Positions 46,764-55,900 of a stretch of 64,000 nucleotides of DNA are shown one piece after another. The translations under genes and the position numbers were made by a program. The stretch is from Hibiscus mutabilis (taxonomy: Eukaryota; Streptophyta; Magnoliopsida; Malvales; Malvaceae), in contig CM033723.1 of assembly GCA_019671005.1 (NCBI GenBank), positions 14,523,254 through 14,587,253 of the forward strand, given 5' to 3'. Each line of letters begins with the position of its first letter. The first letter of the stretch is position 1. The notes below the pieces were generated by a model. That model had not been told where the DNA came from and did no database searches. It saw nothing but the letters and a program-made list of their open reading frames with translations.

Positions 46764-47254
46764 AATAAGATTGTCGAATCCAATCAAAGAAATGCAATGC
46801 ACAACTTTTTGATAATTTAAAATTGAGAAAATGACGTTCAATAATACCTCAAAAAGACTTACATTCATAGCATCCGACTTGAACTCTAAATTGTCATCTC
46901 CCCTTCTAATTAAATTGGTTTCTACTCACATTAACCCTTAAAGAAGAAGAAGAAACCCTTTCGATTTTATGGAATACAACTGTAATACTCTTACCAAATC
47001 TAAAAAAATGTTCCATAATCGCGTATAGAACACAAACGTAACCAATCGTAATCAACAAACCCTTTTAATTTTGTCCAGAGAATGAGCTTTAAAATCCCTT
47101 TCAATTTTCCCCAAGCCTTTTTCTTTTTCTTTCCGCTATATCAAGAGTCGTCTAATTACTTTCATTTTAGGTTTTGTTTTAGGGATTTTACGAAGAAGAA
47201 AGGAGAGAGCCTTTATAATAAGTATTAGATCTGGTAAAAAGGTTAACAAGATAG

Positions 47255-47307
47255 TTAGCTTGTGGTTAGGTTTTATACCTTTTATTCACCAGGTCTGGGT
47301 TCAATCC
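47255..47307 (+). repeat. tRNA-like (SINE head) boxes, right arm
   Basis: TTAGCTTGTGGTTAGG (A-box like, 47255-47270) and GGGTTCAATCC (B-box, 47297-47307) 26 bp apart. There is no complete tRNA cloverleaf, so this is tRNA-derived repeat DNA, not a tRNA gene. Confidence 0.5.
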
Positions 47308-47797
47308 TCAACAGATATAACTCTAGCCTTTTTTTTCTATGCCTTTGAATCAATTAGATGATGACACGTCAATAAAAAATAAATATAAAAAATAATAATT
47401 AATTTTTTAAAGAAAATTGTGATGCCACGTCAGCATTGTCATATCATCAAATCTTGCCATGCAGACATATCACGTCATCGAAGAGTAACGACTGTTAGTT
47501 GACTAACGAATTTCATCTACGAATTGAACAATAATTAATTTTTTACAAAAAAATTGTGATGTCACGTCAACAAGTGCCATGTCAGCTTTTTCATACATGT
47601 GGCATCGCCATATCATCAAGTCTTGTCATACAGACATGTCACGTTATCGAAGGGCATTGACCGTTAGTTGACTGACGGTTTTCATTCACCGAATGTGAAT
47701 TTTGAACGAAAATAAAGGATTGGTCTGAACAAAAGAATGAAAATTAAAATAATCAAAAGATCAAACGTTGTGAACTATTATTGACTTTATACCGTAA

Positions 47798-48182
47798 TAT
47801 ATACTAATACTTAAAGCTCGGTGAAACCCTTGCTAAATTCAATTTTGAAGCCTCTTGAAAAAGATAAGAATTGTGACAGACAATTGAGAAAACGACGAAA
47901 GACTGAGAGAGGCAGGGGCATTGTTTGTTTGTTTTTTTTACTTTTTACTATTTATTATTTTATGTTTAATATTTAGGGTTAAAAATATTAAAGATGGCGA
48001 GTAAAATTTTAATGACATGTATAGTTTTAATTGGTTAGACCTATATCCTAGATGATAGAAAAGAGCTATAATATAATTTTTCATATTTAAGATATAGTTT
48101 GAATTTCTAATTCAATCATAACAAAACACTAATTTAACAAAATACTTTAATTTTATTGGATAAATGAAATGAAACTGGTATA
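47798..48182. other. AT-rich spacer
   Basis: No gene, no clear repeat recognised. Contains a T-run and a short purine-rich stretch (47880-47920). Confidence 0.4.
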
Positions 48183-48191
48183 ATTCAAATA

Positions 48192-48857
48192 GGCTTAAGG
48201 GTTTGATAAGTCTATAAACTTTTGCAAAAAAAAAATCAATTAAGTTCTTAAATTTTTTTGTACCCAATTAAACCTTCAAACTCAAGGAAAAAAATTAATT
48301 TGGCCCTTTGACCAACATTGACCGTTTTAACAGTTATTTTTTGGAGAAAAAATTGACACGTGTCGCAACATGATAATATCACTTGTCATTTCTAGAAATT
48401 TTTAAATTTTAATTTTTAAAAAATATATAATAATCAGGAAAAATCTAGAAAATTCTAAAAAAATATTTTGAAAATATAAAAATATTTTAAAATTATTATA
48501 TATTTGAAAATATTAAATGTTATTATACAATTATAAAAAATAATTTGAAAATATTTGTATATTTTCAAAATAATTTTAAGAATTTTTCAGAATTTTTTAT
48601 ATTTCTTAGATTTTTTCTGATTTTTATATATTTTTAAAAAATAAAATTTAAAAATTCTTAGAAATTACAAGTGGCATTATCTTGTTGTGACATGTGTCAA
48701 AATTTTAAAAAAAGCTGTTAAAGTTAACGGTCAATGTTGGTCAAAGGGCCAAATTGATTGTTTTTCTTGAGTTTGAGGGCTTAATTGAGTGCAAAAAAAT
48801 TTAAGTGCTTAATTAATTTTTTTGCAAAAGTTTAGGGGCTTATTGAACCCTTAAACC
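48192..48857. mobile_element. MULE-type foldback MITE (666 bp) with perfect 9-bp duplication
   Basis: Inverted ends GGCTTAAGGGTTTGATAAG and GGTTTAAGGGTTCAATAAG (right end read in reverse), with arms that stay complementary almost to the centre near 48525. Flanked by ATTCAAATA at 48183-48191 and 48858-48866, the 9-bp duplication of Mutator-like elements. No ORF. Confidence 0.88.
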
Positions 48858-48866
48858 ATTCAAATA

Positions 48867-49310
48867 TGATCACCATTTTTTAAAACGATAAACTATCACT
48901 TTGTTTTATAAGTGCTCACTTTTGTTCACTAAATTTTAAAAAAAACTTTGGCCACTTACGTTGTCGTTTTATAACATTTTGACCTCTTACATTATTTTTT
49001 TATAATGTTTTGGTCACTAAAACATTAAATGCTGTTTGATAACATGATATGTTAGTAAAAGGGGTTAATCTTTTGAGCAAACACATTTGGTCAGTTGGCC
49101 AAGCTACTCATCTTTGTTCCTCATATTCTTTCAAATTGATCACTAAATTATCTCAAAAATACAAAATGGTCCAAACTTTCAAAAGTTACATAATGGGCAT
49201 TAAACTTTAGTTTTTGTTACAAAATGGTTACTGAGCCATTAATTGTCATTGTGTGTGATGTGGCAGTTACGGAAATTTATATAATAGCACATTTAATCCT
49301 CCATATGTAC
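48867..49310. other. AT-rich stretch with repeat-like words
   Basis: Partly repeated TTATAACATTTTG/TTATAATGTTTTGG words (48970-49015) and TTTGGTCACTAAA-type words suggest old transposon DNA. No gene seen. Confidence 0.35.
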
Positions 49311-49317
49311 ACATTCA

Positions 49318-49560
49318 ATCAATTTAGTCCCAATTGAAAAAATTCTATAAATTTAACCCTCAATATGCCGATATTCTTTCAAATTGATCATATTTTTAAT
49401 TCTTTCAATTTTGTCCTATTTAGTAATATTTAATATTATTTTTAATTAAAAATTATTAAATTAGTTTAAATGAAAAATAGGACCAAACTGAAAGAATGTC
49501 TAATTAATGAGGGTTAAATTTATTATTTTTTTCCGATTAAGACTAATTAAAATAGGACCA
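49318..49560. repeat. Imperfect inverted repeat, third small foldback
   Basis: AAATTTAACCCTCA (49353) pairs with TGAGGGTTAAATTT (49508), and CTTTCAATTTTGTCCTATTT (49411) pairs with AAATAGGACCAAACTGAAAG (49474). Loop of about 40 A/T bases. Ends not defined. Confidence 0.6.
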
Positions 49561-50763
49561 ACACTCAACAATTCATAGTCAATTTGGACTCTTCATGTCC
49601 CTATTTATGCCCCACCTTAAAAAATTAAATTCAAGATTTAAGATTAAAGTTTAAGATTAGGGTTTAGGGAATTGAGGGTATGGTGTATTTTTAGGATTTA
49701 AGATTTAGAATTTAGTGTTAGAGTTTAGAATTTATTTTTTGATTGTTGGGACATTAAAAGGAGCAGGGGATTTTTGTTCGATTTAAAGAGAATATCATCC
49801 AAATGATAAAATAAAAAAATCCTAACAGAAGAAAATAAATTGTTGGATCTAAATCCAACACATTAACCAATTCATTGAGTATAAAATCCTTAACCTGTCA
49901 GCAATGTAAAAGCAGCTAAGTGACCCTAATATCAAATTAAGAAAACCTGCAGTGAAGAAAACTCAATAATTACTAGAAAAGAAAAAAAAAAGAGAAGAAA
50001 ATCAGAAAAGGAAAGAACTAATCTTCTCGATTTTTTGGTTCTTAATTCGTTCAAAAATCCAGGAGTGGTGACAAGAGAGGACACAAAGAAGGTTGGGTTG
50101 GAAGAAAAATGTGGATTAGAAGATTTTGTTTAAAGGAGGTTGGGTTCATTTTAGGTTGGACTTAGCCATACAAAGAAAGACGAAATAAGAAACTTTCATT
50201 TCGTGTGCTTTTGGGAAAGCAAGTTGTGTCGATTAAGATGAACATTCTATCGAGTCGAGTCAAGTTAAGAAATTTTGAGTTAGTTGAATTGGCGTGTCCT
50301 ACTTTATAACTTAAACTTTATGTGAATTTTAAACATTTATACGTTATGGTACTACTTAGTTTCAATTTAAACGACTTTCTATAACCATATACAGTACACA
50401 TATATTTCTTCATATTCTTTCATATGTGATATATAGATGAGGCATAACTGAGATACTCGACCAGGACTTAAAATCGATCTATTAATTACTAAAAATATTG
50501 AGTTATTCAAATTTCTATTTTATAACTCAAATTTTATTTAAAATTTTTTCGAGTTGAGTTCATGAAATTACAAGCCTAATTAAGACGAGCCGAATTTTTT
50601 TCCGTTGAATTTTTCTCACCTGTAATGTTGAAGATTGGATATGGGAGAAGAAAATAAGGTAATAGGGTTTTAGGGTTCCTTTTTGGAATAGAATTAAAAT
50701 AAACAATGAGAGGTAAGAAAGTGATTATAAAATTAAAATTATTTTATTTTAAATTAATTAAAC
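49561..50763. other. Intergenic DNA with degenerate telomere-like words and a dispersed repeat
   Basis: 49625-49740 holds loosely repeated TTTAGGATTT/TAGGGTTTAGGG words (degenerate telomere-like). 50230-50640 carries a dispersed repeat with TCGAGTCGAGTCAAG and TTTCAATTTAAACGACTTTC words, related to 52330-52610 and 59760-60380. No gene recognised in the rest. Confidence 0.4.
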
Positions 50764-50779
50764 AATATTGTGGCAAGAT
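50764..50779 (+). other. LINE target-site duplication, left
   Basis: AATATTGTGGCAAGAT; the right copy AATATTGTGACAAGAT is at 51905-51920 (15 of 16 matching). Confidence 0.85.
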
Positions 50780-51177
50780 TTTCAGACACCCGCAACGGTA
50801 AAAATGATTTCAGACAATTCACAATTAGTTTCGTGATCGCCTTGTACAGAATATTGCACAGGTATCAGCCGAAATTAATTGATGAATTCTGGATTCTGAA
50901 CTTTAGACAAAAGCACTAGAAGAGTTTGATTCAACTCATCATGCCATTGCCCCTCTTCAAACACACTTCGAATGAAATTACAAACCGACTTACCCAGAAT
51001 CGCCCAGTTCTTCTGATAAAAGGCAGCATTAAGACCATCCTTCCGGGGTGACTTCAAAGGTGCCATCTCGAAAAAAGCTCGTTGGATCTCCTCATTTTTA
51101 ATCGGATGACTCAAAGACACCAATTGATCCGTGGGAACACGTGGGAAACAACTATGCATGCTATACGCAGAACCCAT
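50780..51177 (-). pseudogene. LINE reverse transcriptase N-terminal fragment (inverted)
   Basis: Minus-strand frame: EIQRAFFEMAPLKSPRKDGL (family: MAPLKAPGPDGF), FYQKNWAILGKSV, LNQTLLVLLSKVQNPEFIN, then in shifted frame CNILYKAITKLIVNCLKSFL up to the duplication. These are RT motifs 0 to 2; the catalytic YADD part is not included. Confidence 0.85.
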
Positions 51178-51209
51178 GGCCCTTGAGCTCTTATGGCGCG
51201 ATTACGGGG

Positions 51210-51706
51210 GATTGATAGAGCTATGCAGCTTGTGAATCCCCCCTAGCGAGTGGGTGCTTGTAAACACGGATAGTGCTCGAAACAATGACTCGGGCTATAC
51301 AGCTTGTGGAGGAGTCATTCGCGATTAGTCTGGAGCGTGGCTTTATGATTTTGCAAAATTTGTTAGGATATGCTCTGTTGTGGAGGCCGAGTTGTGGGAT
51401 ATTCTGTTGGGATTGGATCGCTTGGGAGTTGGGTGTGAAACAAGTTATAGTTGAGGTGGACAGCAAGGATACTTTGGCCATGGTACTGTCATGTGACTGT
51501 GTCTTGGGTTTTACGATTCTAGATCATATTGATAACCGCTTGCGCCGTCAATAGATTGTTCGATTCCGTCATATCCTTAGGAGTGACAACAAGGTGGCCG
51601 ATGGAATGGCAAAGTTAACAGATTATTCTAGCTTTGAATGTGTCTGTTACCAAGAACCACCGTTATCGGTCCTTGGTATGGTACAGATGGAGATGTTGGG
51701 GCAGTA
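51210..51706 (+). pseudogene. LINE C-terminal RNase H fragment
   Basis: Frame-broken plus-strand pieces: GWVLV, GYTACGGVIRD (family: AACGGVIRD), GAWLYDFAKF, EAELWDILLGLDRL, then VKQVIVEVDSKDTLAMVL and FRHILRSDNKVADGMAKL (family: VPREANxVADxLAK), ending at a stop at 51704. Plant L1-like elements carry such an RNase H domain at the C-terminus. One intact piece is the 93-codon frame at 51273-51554. Confidence 0.82.
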
Positions 51707-52156
51707 GGTGTGTTCATGCTTTTCTAATTTCTTGGGCAAGGAACGCAGTGATGATGATGGTATTTTGGGTACTTTTTTATTTTTATTGTTGAGTTTGTGC
51801 AACACTTTTCTATTTGTTTTCAAAATATTTTTTTATTTATATGTAGAGAAATTTTTAACAATACCTAAAAGTACTGTGTATATACTTTTTCTTTTACCTA
51901 AAAAAATATTGTGACAAGATGAAGTGACATATTTGACTGTTACAAAAGGATTTTTTAAAATAAAATATTATGGTTGACATTGTAAAATAAAGCAATAAAG
52001 ACGTAATTAAAATAAATAAATGTTACTAATTTTATTATTATACCTTCTAATTTTAGTCTTATATCTTATCATTGGGTCAAACTAAGTTTAAGACCCATTT
52101 TTTTTAAAAAAAATAAAATATCTTTATCTAACCATGGTTCAATTCTTCTCAAAAGC

Positions 52157-52316
52157 TAACCCAATAAGTGTTACAGTAGAAAAACGAATGATGTTCATGT
52201 CAAGAGGTACGAGTTCAAATCGCTCTATCTACAAGGTGTATACGCATTATCAAACGGTTAAGAATATGTATAACCAGATACTACCTTGTAATCACCTTTA
52301 AACTAATCAAAAAAAA
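52157..52316 (+). mobile_element. tRNA-related SINE, copy 1 (160 bp)
   Basis: Flanked by a perfect 13-bp duplication TCTTCTCAAAAGC (52144-52156 and 52317-52329). Body similar to 60058-60216 along its length; B-box-like GAGTTCAAATCGC near 52211; ends in a short A tail. No ORF. Confidence 0.85.
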
Positions 52317-52329
52317 TCTTCTCAAAAGC

Positions 52330-52690
52330 ATACATGAAAAAAAATTAAATAAAGTTTTTGAGTTATAAACTGAGATCGAAACAATGTAAAATTTTAATAA
52401 TTAATGGATCAGTTTTTAAGTTCGAGTCTAGTTCCTCAACTTTGCCTAAATATTTATAATTAAATTTGAATAAAAACTCTAACAATTCGACTCGAAAAAA
52501 TTTCAAATAAAATGTAAGTTATAAAATACGACTCATCAACTCTACTAACTCGAAACTTTGACTCAACTAGATCAAGTACTCGCCCTTATACATCGCTATT
52601 TAAAAAGTAAAACAATATTAAAAATATATTATATTTTTATAATTAAATTAAGTACTTTATAGTAATAAATCATTGGAATCAAATCAGATC
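52330..52690. repeat. Dispersed repeat related to 50230-50640 and 59760-60380
   Basis: In inverse orientation to 50.2 kb it carries GAGTTAGTAGAGTTGATGAG and TTTTATAACTTACATTTTAT words matching GAGTTAGTTGAATTGG and TTTATAACTTAAACTTTAT. Likely an old hAT-like MITE family; ends not defined. Confidence 0.45.
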
Positions 52691-52917
52691 CCATTAATCC
52701 CCCACCTTGGAGAGGTATAATTCTTTCATTCTTCATGAAAATTACAAGTTTAGCTGCAAAATATCACATGGCCTCGGAAATGCAACTCAAAACATCATAT
52801 ATTATGATACATGTATGTACATTTGAAGTAATATACAGCTATCTTTCAGCAGGGAACTAGTGAAAAGGTGATCACCAGGACTTGAAAAATGCATCTGCGT
52901 TTCAGCCAGGGGGATTG
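52691..52917 (-). other. Probable 3' UTR of the P4-ATPase gene
   Basis: Non-coding stretch after the stop codon (minus strand). No polyadenylation site could be fixed. Confidence 0.4.
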
Positions 52918-55900
52918 TCAATGATCCCGACCTCTCTCTTTGTATCTTTTCGATTTTGCTTCAAAACGTGCCGTAAAACCTACCGTTGTGGGACGTAACG
53001 ATCTCTGTCGCACCATTCGACAATACTCGGGGTCATCAGAGTGTCCATCTGATCGAATCCACTGTATCATCTGGTGATACAATGGGAAGAAGTGCATTTG
53101 GATCGTGGAGTAAGCGAAATACGGTAGCAATGAGGCGATTAGCACGAGGAGTGTGAGAAGCCAATACAACCCGGCCGGTGCACAGGCTTCGATAAAGACA
53201 TGGTAAGCGGTGGTCGATATGTCCGGATCCATGGCTCCATAAGCAATGAGGAATATGTACCAACAAACAATGCCACCCCAGATGAAGAGATGTTGTATAT
53301 ATGTAAAATAAGAGATGGATAGTGCCATTTGACAGTTAACTACCCATACCACACATGTGTACATCGTAGTTCCGAGGACCTCCAAGCCAGCGACTTCCCC
53401 ACCTTTGCGGAATGCTTGATGTTGCATCGTTCGAATACAAAAGAAGAAGATTATGGTAGCACTAAGCACTCCATTAAATGACCAGGCAAGGATTCTAATC
53501 CAGCTGAAGAGGACATTCTGGATTCCTTCTTGATATAAAAGAGGAAACTGCAATGAGATATAATCATCACAATCACATTCTATCTTCGATATCGAGTTTT
53601 AGAAACAAAGCTTTAGTAATGCCATTCAAAAATCTATAATTCATACCTTAAGACATAAACGGGATGAGACGTCCTGGTCGAAAACTCCCAGAGCAATCAC
53701 TGGAAGTGATGTGAAGAAGACGTTATAGAGAGACAGGAACCAATCATTGTATATGGCTTGACCTGAGAACGATGCATATATCTCGTAGAAGAAGATTGTG
53801 AAACCAAATGCAATGTTCTTGTAAAAGAAATAACATATCTGCAGAACAGTTTCATCATAGAGCATTAGTCAGGTTTCAATTTTCTAACATAGATTAAAGC
53901 CGAAAATCGAAAAGGCAGATACAACTTATATTGATCATCAATTCAATATTGGGTTGCAGGTTTTGGTTAACACTTCAAATTTAACATCTCAGAGTGACTT
54001 ATATTACCATTGATGAAATCCTTCTATAACACCAATGTCCATGCACAAGAAGCAAGCGCTCCAAAAAACGGAATTGGGCAATTGCAATGTCACTCGACAT
54101 GACAGCCTGAAAATTTGAGAAGCAGCTGTTAGAAACGTATGCACCATCTTTATAGATGGAGCAATCTGTTTAGAATTTACCTGCATTCCTTCTACACCAC
54201 TAATACCAACTCCGATATTGGCTTCTTGAAGCATACCGACATCATTTGCTCCATCACCAATTGCTAGAGTTGTACTACCTGTTTTTGTTTTAACCAGCCT
54301 TGTAACCTGCAGTGGTTTTTAGACTTAATAAGCTCAAATTCTCCTCAGAATTTCTAGAACAAGTACTTGTTAGTCGAGTTGATATACAACAATTTTCAAT
54401 CATTCGTTGAAACTGATTCAATCATCCGAAGTCCACATATGACTTAAAAAAGTACCATTTTGTGCTCAACAGAACAAAATAAAATAACCTCTATGTAGCA
54501 TTGAAGGATAATCTAACTTACTAGCGCCTTCTGTTTAGGAGATGAACGGCAGCAAATAACAGATGCACAGCCGATGGCGAGTTCTAGGAAAACGTCTCTG
54601 ACATCATCTTCCAGAGCATAAATTAGTGACTTTCCATCAACAATTAAAGCCACTGCCTCAGAGTTTCCGGTTGATGAAGAAAGCAACTTCTTTCCTTCAG
54701 CTATCTGCTGGAGAATGCTTGCCTTAAATGCCTAGAAAATCAAAAGGATCTCATCAAGTTCACAAGCACACTCGAATTTGAGATTAGATTCAGATTAGAA
54801 ACCACTGTATACTATATATAACTAATGTATGTTTGAACAGATAAGGCAACCAGCACGGGCGGTTTCTTTCAGAATGAATAGCTTGAGGCAGTGCATATAC
54901 AACAGCATGTTGTCGAAACAAATTCGAATTAACTTAAATCTTCACAGTAAAATAGAGGATGTCATGGTTGGGGCCGGTTCATTTTAGCTAAATGTGTGAA
55001 AAAAATGATGGATTTAATTTGAATATAAAAGGAAAAAGTCATTGAGATTTTTCGAGTTGATAAGCCATCAGAGTTCAAAATGGTAAGAAAATCTGAGAAC
55101 ATAAAGATTTCAAAACACGTTTTTTGTTAACATGGCATGAATAGAACATTCAAGGAATGAGATCTTTACCACTGCAGCTGCGGATTTGTCCCCCGATTTC
55201 TCCAATGCCTTGTTTTCAGGAGTCTCCGAATTTATTACTATTTGCTTCATACCTTGTCTAAGCAAACTACAAGCAAAACTGCAAAGTTCAACAAAAAGAT
55301 AAGAAAAATTTGCACAATTTCACATCAGATTATATATATGGTATCTGTAGTAATCTTCATACCCAATATTTATTGCTGTCTCCATCTTATCTCCTGTTAA
55401 AATCCATATTTTGATCCCGGCTTGTGCAAGTTTGTCAATGCATTCAGGAACCTGACCAGAAAGAAAGTTGAAATACTCACATAAATATTATTAAAAGTGA
55501 CTCAATTCTCTAGCATTTGAGCATGACATTAAAAAACGAACAAATCCCTCAATATTATTAAAAGTGACTCAACTCTCCTGCATGTTGCCTCTAAACTCAC
55601 CCCATTTTGAAGTTTGTCTTCAACAGCTGTAGCACCAAGAAGAATCAAATCCCTCTCGATGTGTCCCGCAGCTTCCTCAATCCTCTCTTCCCGATCCACA
55701 CTCACTTGGTTTTTTGCTTCTGTGAAGTGCTTATTGAACTCAACATATTCTTCCTCGTCTATTTCACGATATGCAACTACCAAAGTCCTCAAACCAGCAT
55801 CAGCATATTCGGCAATGTGCTCCTTGGTTTGCTCTGCAAATTCTTGTCCATGTTTTGCAAGTCTTTCGAACATGACGCTGCTTGATCAAAGAAAGAAAAA

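Larger units (their letters stand above)
45873..47797. mobile_element. Second foldback element (about 1.9 kb) with tRNA-like heads in both arms
   Basis: Left arm 45873-46260 and right arm 47220-47797 are imperfect inverted copies: TTGGTTCAGACCAA vs TTGGTCTGAAC, CATTCAAAATTCAC vs GTGAATTTTGAA, GTCAGTCAACTA vs TAGTTGACTGAC. A direct duplication of about 180 bp sits in the right arm (about 47390-47560 and 47530-47720). The interior holds a hAT-like MITE. Ends and target duplication are not firmly fixed. Confidence 0.65.
50780..51904 (+). mobile_element. 5'-inverted, 5'-truncated L1-like LINE insertion
   Basis: The left part (50780-51177) is RT-coding in minus orientation; the right part (about 51210-51704) is RNase H-coding in plus orientation, followed by a 3' UTR and a short A tail (51899-51906). 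A 16-bp duplication flanks the whole. An inverted 5' segment joined to a sense 3' segment is the hallmark of twin priming. Confidence 0.88.

Noticed and set aside
47255..47312. Candidate tRNA gene
   Set aside because: A and B boxes are present but no full cloverleaf or acceptor stem can be formed; fits a SINE head.
49625..49740. Interstitial telomere repeat
   Set aside because: Only degenerate TTTAGGATTT-like words with few exact TTTAGGG units; too weak to call.
54004..54234. Minus-strand ORF reading across a flippase intron
   Set aside because: The correct frame uses the exons 54306-54181 and 54106-54008; the ORF is out of frame in the second exon.
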